From: Deltaproteobacteria bacterium
Lineage (GTDB): Bacteria; Bdellovibrionota_C; UBA2361; SZUA-149; JAITKM01
Reading direction: 5' to 3'
Length of the DNA: 60,003 bases
Assembly: GCA_031278395.1 (NCBI GenBank)
Contig: JAITKM010000029.1
Span: 1-60,003, forward strand
Part shown: in pieces, positions 43,436 to 54,957 of the stretch
Numbering within the stretch: position 1 is the first letter of the stretch
Layout: every line of letters starts with the position of its first letter
The notes under the pieces: model-generated
Databases searched by the model: none
Told to the model about the DNA's origin: nothing
What the model saw: only the letters and a program-made list of their open reading frames with translations
Position numbers and translations under genes: made by a program

Positions 43436-43903
43436 ATGATATTTAATAACTTAAACTTTTTAATTATCTTAAGTTTGTGTTCTTTTTCGTTATTAGGCTG
43501 TTCACAGCAGAACGAAAAAAATGTTTGTGATTTTCAAGAATTATCTAATGTTCTTGAAATTGTTGAAGAGGCGGAACAAAAAACCTCAGAATATTTTAAC
43601 TTAGCTCAAGAAGAACGCCAGAAAGTTAAAAATATATATGAAGAAAATAAGTTATTGCTAGAGAAATTAACCCAAGAAAGGCAAAAACTCGAGAAAGTTA
43701 AGCGGGATTTAAAAAAATCCAGAAATAGTTGCGGTAATTTGTCAGCAGAAAGGTTAAGTAAAATTACTCCTCTTCAAAATTTGTCAGCTGTTAAAAATAC
43801 GAAAGTTCAGAATTCTGCGAAAAATCAAAAAAAATCTGAAATTAATAAAGAAGAGCAAAAGATAATTAATCCTCCATATTCTCCGTCTGATGCTCCGTTA
43901 TAG
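43436..43903 (+). CDS. Small lipoprotein with coiled-coil region
   Basis: Starting at ATG 43436 the product is 155 residues, with a type II signal (FLIILSLCSFSLLGC) whose Cys22 would be lipidated. The mature part is a charged helix (EEAEQKTSEYFNLAQEERQ and on to about residue 100) likely to form a coiled coil, followed by a Lys/Asn/Ser-rich tail ending in PPYSPSDAPL. I do not recognise the family. It precedes lnt, the enzyme that completes lipoprotein acylation, by 45 bases. Confidence 0.65.
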   Translation: MIFNNLNFLIILSLCSFSLLGCSQQNEKNVCDFQELSNVLEIVEEAEQKTSEYFNLAQEERQKVKNIYEENKLLLEKLTQERQKLEKVKRDLKKSRNSCGNLSAERLSKITPLQNLSAVKNTKVQNSAKNQKKSEINKEEQKIINPPYSPSDAPL

Positions 43904-43948
43904 TTATAATACCCATTAGAAAAATTAATTTTTAAAGATATTTTCTTT

Positions 43949-45409
43949 ATGGTTAAAATATTTATTTCTGCATTCCTGTTAGCTATTGCTTCTTATTATA
44001 CTAATCCAGTCTTGAATTTGATTGAGGCGAGCTTAGCCAGCCTATTTTTAGTCTGGGGCATTAAAAATACTAAACCCGACAAAGATAAAACTATTCTGAA
44101 ACTATTACTCTGGGGAATTACGTTTAGTGTTCTGGCTTTTTATTGGATACCAGACACCTTAAAATTCTTTGGAGGTTTTTCAACTAGTTTAGCTTATTTA
44201 TTGTTTGCCCTTTATTGCTTATTATCAAGCCTGCAGTTTGTATTGTGTGGAATTTTGTATCGAATTTTCAACAAAAGTTTTTTTTTGAAAAAAACTTTGC
44301 TGGTTTTTCCTTTAGCCTGGGCAATTACCGAACACTTCTTTCCGCGTTTTTTTCCGTGGTCGTTCATTAGTTTGCACATTACTTGGTCTAGTTTTGCCGT
44401 TTGGTCACAGTATGTCCCTTTAGCTGTTTTAAGTTTTATTTTTTTCTGGTGGATTGAAGTCTTAGTTTTGATATTAAACAAATTTGTTTTGGGGCAGAGT
44501 GTTTTAACTATTCAGGGTTACAAAACTTACCTCACAAAAGAGATAAACTATCCGCGGATTCTCTTTATTGCTGCGAGTTCTTTCTTACTTTTAATTAGTG
44601 TGGGACATGTTCAAAAGGAGCTAATTTTGAAAGAAATTCAAGAGGCAGATAAAATTAACGTCGCCCTGATTCAAGGAAATATTTCAGCTACAAAAGAACG
44701 CGACGAACTGCTCTTAGCCACATACCAAAGGCTTACGACACAGGCATTGCAACTTGGAGCAGAACTTGTGTTTTGGCCTGAATCTGCAGTGAATCTGTGG
44801 TTACCAGAGAATTTAAAGCAGGTTGACGAACTCCAAATTGATATTCAAGCTTCGAATAATATACCATTAGTCTTTGGAGGCATGACGATTCGAGAGATCC
44901 CGACGCGGATTTTAAAATTTAATACGGTCATTGCTCTGAAGTCGAATGGCGAGGTGGCTGGTATGTATCACAAGAAAATTTTAATGCCTTTTGGCGAATA
45001 TCTGCCGTTTGAAAAAACTTTTCCACAGCTACGTGATTTTAGTCCGCAAACAGGCGAGTTAGATAGTGGAGATTTAGACGAGCCAATTATCATAAAAGTT
45101 GGCAAGCACGAAATCTCCCTTGCTCCGCTTATTTGTTATGAAGATTTAATCCCCAATTTATCTCAGGCTATGCAAAAACGTGGTGCTAATATTTTAGTTA
45201 ATTTTACCAATGATGTTTGGTATGGCGATAGTTTTGCGCCAATTCAACATAATTTGCTGGCAATGTGGCGGGCAGTGGAAACTAGGCGTTTTTTACTGCG
45301 TTCAACTAATACTGGCTGGACCACAGTTATTAATCCCTTAGGTCAAGTTGTAAAATCTTTGCCGACTTTTGAAGAAGGGATTTTAATAGCGGAAGTAGCA
45401 GTTTTATAG
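43949..45409 (+). CDS. lnt: Apolipoprotein N-acyltransferase
   Basis: Lnt adds the third acyl chain to lipoproteins in the inner membrane of diderms. Six N-terminal membrane segments precede a nitrilase-like periplasmic domain. The catalytic residues are visible: Glu in FWPESAVN, Lys in YHKKILMPFGEYLPF and Cys in LICYEDLIPN. The blocks NFTNDVWYG and STNTGWTTVINPLG are diagnostic. The length of 486 residues is typical, and the gene supports an outer membrane. Confidence 0.96.
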   Translation: MVKIFISAFLLAIASYYTNPVLNLIEASLASLFLVWGIKNTKPDKDKTILKLLLWGITFSVLAFYWIPDTLKFFGGFSTSLAYLLFALYCLLSSLQFVLCGILYRIFNKSFFLKKTLLVFPLAWAITEHFFPRFFPWSFISLHITWSSFAVWSQYVPLAVLSFIFFWWIEVLVLILNKFVLGQSVLTIQGYKTYLTKEINYPRILFIAASSFLLLISVGHVQKELILKEIQEADKINVALIQGNISATKERDELLLATYQRLTTQALQLGAELVFWPESAVNLWLPENLKQVDELQIDIQASNNIPLVFGGMTIREIPTRILKFNTVIALKSNGEVAGMYHKKILMPFGEYLPFEKTFPQLRDFSPQTGELDSGDLDEPIIIKVGKHEISLAPLICYEDLIPNLSQAMQKRGANILVNFTNDVWYGDSFAPIQHNLLAMWRAVETRRFLLRSTNTGWTTVINPLGQVVKSLPTFEEGILIAEVAVL

Positions 45410-45522
45410 AGCCGTAGGGGCGCAAGCCAAAATTCGCTGTGATTAATTTCGTGTTGTCACAAAATGTTGTGCAAATTTTGTCTACCCTATGTGGCGTATC
45501 GAGATTTGGTAAGGTGAATATA

Positions 45523-47040
45523 ATGCAAAAACCAAAATTTTATACTTATTTTTTTTGGGGCTGTTTAAGTTTATTTACACTCTTTCAACTATTTTGCTTA
45601 GCGTTTAGTACCCTTGAGTTGTCGGGGGATGAAGCTCATTACTGGGATTGGTCAAGACGACTAGACTGGGCATATTATAGCAAAGGACCGCTAGTTGCGG
45701 TTTGTATTTATCTGAGCCGAATTTTTTTTGGAGATACTGAATTTGCAGTCCGCTTTCCAGCGTTATGTTTTATAACCTGTTTTTCTGTTATCTATTATTA
45801 TTTTGTTAAACAAAATTACGGAGCAAAACTAGCTTTCTGGTCCTGGTTGGCAATTAGAACAACCTTAATTTTTATCTATCAGGGATTTATTTTTACTACT
45901 GATCCGTTAGTTTCCTTTTTTTATTTGCTAGCTGTGATGGCGTTTTATAATGCCGTGTACGGCAAATCGAGGTGGTGTTGGCAAGTTGGTTTTGTTGCGG
46001 TGGGGCTGGGGGCTTTAGCCAAATACACGATTTTGATTTTGCCATGTTTTGTATTTCTTTTTTTATGGCTGACGCCCCAGCAACGTTGGCATTTAAAACA
46101 GCTAAATTTTGGGGTAGCTGTCATCTTAGGCGTTTTGAGTTTAACTCCGATTTTAATCTGGAACGTTCAGCATGATTGGGTCAACTTTGCGCATAATGCT
46201 GGGCATATTATTTCGCAAAAAGGTCTGGAGTTTAAGCCACGTTGTTTTTTTGAATTTCTTGGTGGACAATTAGGAGTTATTGGTCCCTGTGCGTTTATTG
46301 GAATTTTATTTGCCTTATATTATGGCTGTAAAGAATGGCTGCGCGGAGATATAAAAGCTGGTCTACTATTTTGGACTAGTTTTCCATTGCTGGCCTTTTG
46401 TGTTTTAGTTTCCTTATTTAAATCGGTCTATGCTAATTGGGCTATGCCGTCCTATATTTCAGGCAGTTTCTTAATTGTCCATTTGGTTGATAAATATGCC
46501 TTGCTAGATAGAGTTAAAATTTTTTATTTGGTAAATCTATTTATAAATTTATTGTTTTCGCTGCTTGTTTTTTTATTAATCTTTGGGATTACTTTGGGTA
46601 TTACAGGAAAATATCTACCGACTAAGCGACTGACTGGCATTAAAGAAGTTGCTCAGCAAACAGCTCACCTAATTCAGTCCGAATTTAAAGATAAAAGTAA
46701 AGAAGTTATAATTGCAACTGACCGCTATATGTTATCTTCATTGTTGGCGTTTTATTTACCAGAGTCTGACTTTATTTATAATTTTTTTGCAGGCAATCGG
46801 CGCATGAATCAATTTGATATTTGGGGAGGGTGGGAGCAGTTAAAGGGTAAAGATATTTTGTTAGTTACTAAAAGCCTAGATAGTGCTTGGGAACTGCAAG
46901 ATGAATTTGAAGCGCTTGAGCAAATTGGCGAATGTCCATATATTGAAGTTAGTTTAAATCGCACAATAGTTTATGCTCCATGTTTTTTTATTGGGTATGC
47001 TTATAGTGGAAAACCTCAAGTTGTTCCTAAAACTCGCTAA
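45523..47040 (+). CDS. GT39-family (PMT/ArnT-like) membrane glycosyltransferase
   Basis: The 505-residue protein opens with a membrane segment and then the GT-C signature LSGDEAHYWDWSRRLDWAYY and KGPLVAV, in which the acidic pair is catalytic. About ten further membrane segments follow, then a 120-residue C-terminal soluble part. It uses a polyprenyl-phosphate sugar, and lipid A or a surface glycan is the likely target. ATG 45523 has AAGGTGA five bases upstream; an in-frame GTG at 45439 has none. It is distinct from the GT39-like gene at 18029. Confidence 0.88.
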   Translation: MQKPKFYTYFFWGCLSLFTLFQLFCLAFSTLELSGDEAHYWDWSRRLDWAYYSKGPLVAVCIYLSRIFFGDTEFAVRFPALCFITCFSVIYYYFVKQNYGAKLAFWSWLAIRTTLIFIYQGFIFTTDPLVSFFYLLAVMAFYNAVYGKSRWCWQVGFVAVGLGALAKYTILILPCFVFLFLWLTPQQRWHLKQLNFGVAVILGVLSLTPILIWNVQHDWVNFAHNAGHIISQKGLEFKPRCFFEFLGGQLGVIGPCAFIGILFALYYGCKEWLRGDIKAGLLFWTSFPLLAFCVLVSLFKSVYANWAMPSYISGSFLIVHLVDKYALLDRVKIFYLVNLFINLLFSLLVFLLIFGITLGITGKYLPTKRLTGIKEVAQQTAHLIQSEFKDKSKEVIIATDRYMLSSLLAFYLPESDFIYNFFAGNRRMNQFDIWGGWEQLKGKDILLVTKSLDSAWELQDEFEALEQIGECPYIEVSLNRTIVYAPCFFIGYAYSGKPQVVPKTR

Positions 47041-47174
47041 GTGAATGAAACTGTTCAGCCACTGAACTGTTAGAGGGGAATTATATTTTCCGTGACAAAG
47101 CTAGACAAAAAGCTACTTTTTAAGTAGTGTCCGCTGGATTTTTTAAAGATAAAAATCTTAATTAAGAGGTATCA

Positions 47175-47891
47175 ATGATTGATAATGAAACTGAAAGAGT
47201 AGAAAATCAAGTTGTTAGCGTTGAGCTTGATAATTCAGGAGAAAGTCCAGAGGACAATGACCTTGAGCAAGAGACTAGCGCCTTAAATTTGGTTGCGACA
47301 ATTAGTAGCCTTTTGTTTGTGTCGCCTAAGCCTTTAAAACTTGAAACAATTAGCGAAATTGTTGGTTTGAGTGTTGATGATTTAGAGGCGGTTATGGAAG
47401 AGGTGCGAGGTCTTTATAGTGATGAAAAACACGGCTTTGCTTTACAAAAAGTTGGTGGTGGTTTTCAACTGCGCACTGCGCCAGCTGCCTTGCCAGTTAT
47501 AAAAAAACTCAAGCCTAATCGTGGTCGTAGACTTAGTCGAGCTGCGGCAGAAACTTTGGCAGTGATTGCATATAAGCAACCAGTACAACGCGCTGAAATT
47601 GAAAATGTTCGGGGTGTTGACGCTTTGCCGACACTTAAAACTTTGCTGGATGCCAAACTAATTCGTATTATTGGTAAAGAAGATTCGGTTGGTAATCCAG
47701 TTTTGTATGGCACAACTCAGGAGTTTTTAGAAATTTTTGGATTATCGGATCTTTCAGAACTGCCTTCTGTGCAAGAGATGACTAATTTAGCTAATGAGCA
47801 GGGTGAGGTTTTGGATGATAATCAGGAAGAAGTTGTCGCTGAACCGTCTGTTGATTCAAAACTAGAATTTGACAAGGTTGCAAATGACTAA
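47175..47891 (+). CDS. scpB: Segregation and condensation protein B
   Basis: ScpB pairs with ScpA and SMC to compact chromosomes. After a 40-residue acidic leader the two winged-helix domains are seen, with SRAAAETLAVIAYKQPVQRA and VRGVDALPTLKTLLD and the GNPVLYGTTQEFLEIFGL ending. The acidic C-terminal tail is variable in the family. scpA, normally just upstream, is not in the window; a GT39 gene is there instead. The next gene overlaps by eight bases. Confidence 0.95.
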   Translation: MIDNETERVENQVVSVELDNSGESPEDNDLEQETSALNLVATISSLLFVSPKPLKLETISEIVGLSVDDLEAVMEEVRGLYSDEKHGFALQKVGGGFQLRTAPAALPVIKKLKPNRGRRLSRAAAETLAVIAYKQPVQRAEIENVRGVDALPTLKTLLDAKLIRIIGKEDSVGNPVLYGTTQEFLEIFGLSDLSELPSVQEMTNLANEQGEVLDDNQEEVVAEPSVDSKLEFDKVAND

Positions 47892-48618
47892 GCTTAATCA
47901 GAAAGCCGAGATGATGCGCCTGCAAAAGTTTTTATCGCAAGCTGGAATTGCTTCTCGGCGTAAGGCAGAAGAGTTAATTCTGGCTGGCAAGGTTACAATC
48001 AATGGTGTGGTGGCAGAGTTAGGAGCTAAAGTTCAGCCCCAAAAAGATAAAGTGTTGGTAGCTGGTAAATTAGTAACAAATCAAGTTTATAAATTATACG
48101 CCTTTCATAAGCCGACGAAAGTAATTACGACCATGTATGATTCACGACATCGTCCAGCTGTAGGGAATTATGTCTCAAAACTTCCAGTCAAAGTTTTTCC
48201 AATTGGACGTTTGGATTTTGATGCGGCAGGGTTGTTGCTTTTAACTAATGATGGTGATTACGCTAATAAATTACTGCATCCTCGTTATCAGATTCAGCGT
48301 TCTTATTGGGTAGTATTAGATGGTTTTATTGATAATCAACAAATTGAGTTGCTGTTACGGGGAGTTCAGTTGGATGATGGTTGGGGTAAGGCGGATTTTT
48401 TAAAGCGGGTGCAGCCTAAAAGTATTGCTAAATATTTCAAACCCTTTCCAGCAGCCTGTGCAGTTGTGAATATTATAGTTAGCGAAGGTCGGAATCATTT
48501 TGTAAAGAGGTTATTTGCGCAGATAGGTTTAAAGGTTACTCAACTCTTTCGCTATAGTTATGGTAAACACAAAATAGGAAACCTCCGTCCCGGAGAGATT
48601 AAAGAAATCAGGTTTTAG
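47884..48618 (+). CDS. rluB: RluB/RsuA-family pseudouridine synthase
   Basis: An N-terminal S4 domain (MRLQKFLSQAGIASRRKAEE, then GKVTING) is followed by the catalytic domain, with the aspartate in GRLDFDAAGLLLLTNDG and the C-terminal EGRNHFVKRLFAQIG. RluB modifies U2605 of 23S rRNA; the related RsuA and RluF cannot be fully excluded. The ATG at 47884 overlaps the scpB stop and has AAGG six bases upstream, and scpB-rluB is a common pair. Confidence 0.9.
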   Translation: MTKLNQKAEMMRLQKFLSQAGIASRRKAEELILAGKVTINGVVAELGAKVQPQKDKVLVAGKLVTNQVYKLYAFHKPTKVITTMYDSRHRPAVGNYVSKLPVKVFPIGRLDFDAAGLLLLTNDGDYANKLLHPRYQIQRSYWVVLDGFIDNQQIELLLRGVQLDDGWGKADFLKRVQPKSIAKYFKPFPAACAVVNIIVSEGRNHFVKRLFAQIGLKVTQLFRYSYGKHKIGNLRPGEIKEIRF

Positions 48619-48827
48619 CGATTTTTGTAGAGAGCTACTATAGCGTAATATCTAAAATATAATACACTAAATCTATAATAAATTAACGGTTAAGTTTATT
48701 TTTTATAAACATAATTAGTTATTTTTATTATACTTATTTAATATTTAAAAAGCTTTAAATAAATATAAATTTAATATAAAATACACTCAAATTTTTTTTT
48801 TTTAACGTAACCCATTAATTTGGAATT
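48619..48827. other. AT-rich intergenic region with a T12 tract
   Basis: This 209-base stretch holds no gene. It contains TATAAT near 48669 and a run of 12 T at 48792-48803, ending 24 bases before the next start, where it could bend DNA or be a promoter UP-like element. Confidence 0.4.
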
Positions 48828-52039
<3,212 letters not shown>

Positions 52040-52073
52040 TCCGACAATTAAGAGTTACCTACACCCAGAAAGC

Positions 52074-52532
52074 TTATTTGTGATGTTGCTGGAATGGCAT
52101 TTTTTTTGCCATCTTTTTTACAAATTCCTGGCGTTCGTTCTGATTCATTTTGAGGACTTTATCCAAAAAATTTTTTTCAAACTTACTGCGAATCAGGTCT
52201 TCATTAGTTTTGATCTCGTCTAGTAATTGCCTAACTTGATCGACATCAACTTCAGACTCAGTAAGAAGAGTTGCAATTTTTTTACGCAGTTTGGTAATTT
52301 GTTCTGTTTGGGCTTGAATGTCTAGTTTTTTATGTTTGGCAAAATCAACGTCGTTAAATCTTCTATGAAAATCTAAATCTGCTTTGGAAGAATGTTTAGT
52401 ATATTTTTGACCTGCAAAATGTTTAGGGGTGGGAATTGCTAAATTATTGGCGACAATAAAACCTAGACAAAAAATATTAAAACAAATCGAAATGGTTAAG
52501 ATTAAGGTGATTGTTTTATTCGATAAATTCAT
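52074..52532 (-). CDS. Spy/CpxP/ZraP-like periplasmic stress protein
   Basis: The 152-residue protein has one N-terminal membrane segment (ITLILTISICFNIFCLGFIV) and then an all-helical periplasmic part with the LTxxQ-like spacing of the heavy-metal-resistance family (CnrX, ZraP, Spy). The C-terminus ends in QQHHK, a possible metal ligand. It is the last gene of a sigma factor operon, the arrangement of metal- or envelope-sensing systems such as CnrYXH. Confidence 0.7.
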   Translation of the reverse strand: MNLSNKTITLILTISICFNIFCLGFIVANNLAIPTPKHFAGQKYTKHSSKADLDFHRRFNDVDFAKHKKLDIQAQTEQITKLRKKIATLLTESEVDVDQVRQLLDEIKTNEDLIRSKFEKNFLDKVLKMNQNERQEFVKKMAKKMPFQQHHK

Positions 52533-52533
52533 A

Positions 52534-52833
52534 TTACTCCTCTATTATATTTAAAAATGAGATAACGGTATAGTCTGCATTACTAAACATCTCAAACTCA
52601 TTTTGGTTAATAAAATTATGATTGTTCTGCACTAAAAAACTTAAAATTATTCCTAAACAACAAGAGGCTAAACCCAGCAGTGGGTTGTAGTTAAAAGAAA
52701 ATAAATCTTTAACACTAGCTTGCTGTTGCTGGATGTTTTGCAATATCTTGGTACGAACTCTAGAACAACTATTTTTGAGCTGTTCTTCCGATAAATCGCT
52801 TTTTTGTAAGACTTGTTTTATTCTATCTTGCAT
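52534..52833 (-). CDS. Small single-span membrane protein, likely anti-sigma factor
   Basis: The 99 residues split into a cytoplasmic helical part (about 1-50), one membrane segment (LLGLASCCLGIILSFLV) and a short outer tail. There is no recognisable zinc anti-sigma motif. Its position directly between the ECF sigma gene (four bases upstream) and the Spy-like gene (one base downstream) suggests it holds the sigma factor at the membrane. Confidence 0.6.
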   Translation of the reverse strand: MQDRIKQVLQKSDLSEEQLKNSCSRVRTKILQNIQQQQASVKDLFSFNYNPLLGLASCCLGIILSFLVQNNHNFINQNEFEMFSNADYTVISFLNIIEE

Positions 52834-52837
52834 AATT

Positions 52838-53401
52838 CTACCCTCTTAAAGGTTGGTTAATGGTGGCTAATAAATCGTTATCTTTTAAATTTGTACCTAG
52901 TTTTTTAATTGCACTCGCCAGGGTTCTTTCAAGAGTTCGGAGGGAAACATTTAATATTTCAGCTGCTTCTTTTTGCGAATAACCTTCGTAATAATGTAGG
53001 ACAATCGCGCTTTTTTCGCGTAAGGAAAGTTTTTGAATTGCAATTTGTAATTCTTCAAATTCATCTACGTCAGCAATTTGCGGGGCAGCTAAATTTTCAA
53101 GATGCGTTTGTTCTAGCTGGGCAAATTTATGTTTAAGTTGTCTTTTAATATCTAAACAGCGGTTTAAGACTATTTTGTAAATCCAAGTTTTGAGACTGGC
53201 TTGTGGTGTCCAGGTGCCGGCTACTTTCCAAATTTTTAAAAAAACTTCTTGAGCTACATCTTCAGCTGCCGCAACCGAGCCGAGTATTTTTTCTGCAAAA
53301 CGAATGACGCCAGCTAGATAATAGTTCATTAAAATTGCTAGCGCTTCTTGGTCAGCCTTGGCAATGCGTTGCATAAGTATATAATCTTCGTTAGGTTGCA
53401 T
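52838..53401 (-). CDS. ECF-type RNA polymerase sigma factor
   Basis: The 187 residues contain region 2 (AEDVAQEVFLKIWKVAGTW and LKTWIYKIVLNRCLD) and region 4 (REKSAIVLHYYEGYSQKEAA, then ILNVSLRTLERTL), with the short linker typical of group IV sigma factors. It begins a three-gene operon with a membrane protein and a Spy-like protein. A 14-bp inverted repeat lies just before its start and may regulate it. Confidence 0.93.
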   Translation of the reverse strand: MQPNEDYILMQRIAKADQEALAILMNYYLAGVIRFAEKILGSVAAAEDVAQEVFLKIWKVAGTWTPQASLKTWIYKIVLNRCLDIKRQLKHKFAQLEQTHLENLAAPQIADVDEFEELQIAIQKLSLREKSAIVLHYYEGYSQKEAAEILNVSLRTLERTLASAIKKLGTNLKDNDLLATINQPLRG

Positions 53402-53416
53402 ATTTTTTTTTATAAA

Positions 53417-53481
53417 TATGGGAAATGAAACTGGTGGAGTTTAACAACAACTATATTTTTTTACAATTTTCATTTCCCATA
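53417..53481. promoter_or_regulatory. Perfect 14-bp inverted repeat upstream of the sigma gene
   Basis: TATGGGAAATGAAA (53417-53430) and its exact complement (53468-53481) are separated by 37 AT-rich bases. The repeat fills the 85-base gap between the small secreted protein gene and the sigma gene, both on the minus strand. It could be an operator pair, or an attenuator that lowers read-through. Confidence 0.6.
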
Positions 53482-53486
53482 GGCTA

Positions 53487-53735
53487 TTAGAACCTCCAAT
53501 TCCTAATGTGTTTAGACGCTTTGCAGTGTTGAATATGGTTTCGGTAATTATGTTGGTTGGCGAATTTTTTGTGTTGAAAATTTTGAGTTATTGTTAGTCG
53601 TTTAGGTTTAATTATCCTGTGTTCAATTCTGAGGTTAGACTTCTGACGATAATTATTGTCTGCATATGCATTAGAGTTGACTATCAGACACAGGGCAACA
53701 GGAACTGCTAAAATTAATGATTTATTTAGTTTCAT
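53487..53735 (-). CDS. Small secreted basic protein
   Basis: The 82 residues start with a signal peptide (KSLILAVPVALCLIVNSNAYA) followed by a 57-residue tail that is strongly basic and rich in His, Asn, Gln and Arg. No family is recognised. AAGGA lies seven bases before the ATG. It is just upstream of the ECF sigma operon on the same strand, so it may be an envelope-stress product of the same system. Confidence 0.55.
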   Translation of the reverse strand: MKLNKSLILAVPVALCLIVNSNAYADNNYRQKSNLRIEHRIIKPKRLTITQNFQHKKFANQHNYRNHIQHCKASKHIRNWRF

Positions 53736-53812
53736 AAATAATTTCCTTATATTTTAGGTTATTAAAAAATGCGTTGCCCAAACGTGAAGAGCTAAGATAG
53801 CCCGCCAAAAAA

Positions 53813-54145
53813 TTATTTTTTCTTAAATTCTACAGGGTTACTGACAGAAATTCTTAAATCTTCAAGATGCAAATTTTGCCATTCTTTATTGATAGTTGCT
53901 AAAATTTTTTGCTTATTAAAAATAATTTCTTGTCCCCAGACAGAATCAATAACTTTAATGATTAGGATTTTGTGATTAATTATTTTTACTGGCGCTGATA
54001 CGGCAGATAATTTTTCGCCCACAATCGCTGACCAGTTAGAGAAATTAGCATATTGGCTTAATTTATTTGTTAGATGTCGGCGCTTGAGAGAAGATTTTAT
54101 AATTGAACCAATAGTAGTTGGCTTATTTGATCTATAATGGTTCAT
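53813..54145 (-). CDS. DUF721 (DciA-like) protein
   Basis: The 110-residue protein has the DUF721 fold seen in DciA, which helps load the replicative helicase in bacteria lacking DnaC. The block SAIVGEKLSAVSAPVKIINH, then LIIKVIDSVWGQEI matches the family. It lies two bases after the FtsB-like gene in the same direction. Confidence 0.8.
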   Translation of the reverse strand: MNHYRSNKPTTIGSIIKSSLKRRHLTNKLSQYANFSNWSAIVGEKLSAVSAPVKIINHKILIIKVIDSVWGQEIIFNKQKILATINKEWQNLHLEDLRISVSNPVEFKKK

Positions 54146-54147
54146 TG

Positions 54148-54465
54148 TTATTTAAAGGTATAGAGGCGTTCGTTTTTGCGTGCCAATCCTAACTCTTCAC
54201 GCGCAATACGTTCTAAGGTTATCTGATCATTTTTAATAGCATAAATTTTATTACGGAGGTCGAAAATTTGAGTTTCAATTTCGTGGTTTTGCTGTTGGAG
54301 ATGACTAAATTCGGAATTGATATTTAAAAGCTTAATTAACCCTTGATTGCCGATAATCGTAATTAATCCAATAAGACTTGCCAGACAGATAATACACCTA
54401 CTAAAGATTTTAAAAAATGTTGCATTCATAATGTGCTGCGCTATTGTGATTATTTTTTTAAACAA
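54148..54465 (-). CDS. FtsB/DivIC-like septum formation protein
   Basis: The 105-residue bitopic protein has one membrane segment (IICLASLIGLITIIG) and a periplasmic coiled coil (HLQQQNHEIETQIFDLRNKI), ending in the typical LERIAREELGLARKNE. FtsB bridges FtsL and FtsQ in the divisome. It starts a two-gene unit with the DUF721 protein and faces the DotM-like gene. Confidence 0.85.
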   Translation of the reverse strand: MFKKIITIAQHIMNATFFKIFSRCIICLASLIGLITIIGNQGLIKLLNINSEFSHLQQQNHEIETQIFDLRNKIYAIKNDQITLERIAREELGLARKNERLYTFK

Positions 54466-54957
54466 TGATTCGACAGGGCAGAGATATAAAAGTTAAAATC
54501 ATATTTTGTCTACGTTTATCTAAATTTAAGTAAAAATTTATTTATTTAATTTAGATGAAATAATAATTTTATACTAACCTAATAACTATTGAAATATTTG
54601 ATAGAATCGGAGAATCTTTTGAGAAAATTAAATGCGAAGTTCTCATCATGGAAAGATTAGCGGCAGCTTTTTTATCTTTAATAAAAATTTTATTTTCAAA
54701 TATAATAACATCTTGTATAGGAGACCGAACGATTAGTATTACATAATTAGTGATTACAACTTGCTATAATTATTAATGTTTTGTTTTAATGTCACTTTTT
54801 ATCCATTTTAGTAATAACATAGCCGATAATCTAAAGAGTTTTATGTTTTAAATAAAATGTGCTAGTTACCCCCCCGGAAAATTTCTTTTTGTTTAGTTGT
54901 AAAGGATAGCTTGTGTTTGTATTTTAGTTTGGTTTTTAAAGTTTTAGGTTTTTAAAC
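54466..54957. other. 492-base divergent regulatory region
   Basis: No gene is visible between the FtsB-like and DotM-like genes. The region is AT-rich. It has several in-frame stops on both strands, a C7 run near 54870 (TTACCCCCCCGG) and the promoter at 54762-54770. The transcript to 54958 would have a leader of about 180 bases, long enough for post-transcriptional control of the secretion genes. Confidence 0.5.
54762..54770 (+). promoter_or_regulatory. Extended -10 promoter for the DotM/DotL genes
   Basis: TGCTATAAT is a perfect extended -10 element. No strong -35 box is seen 17 bases upstream, which is usual for this promoter type. It is the best promoter candidate for the downstream secretion gene pair. 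Confidence 0.45.

Noticed and set aside
47175-47891. A hidden scpA next to scpB
   Set aside because: The upstream 134 bases have no coding potential and the gene before that is a GT39 glycosyltransferase.
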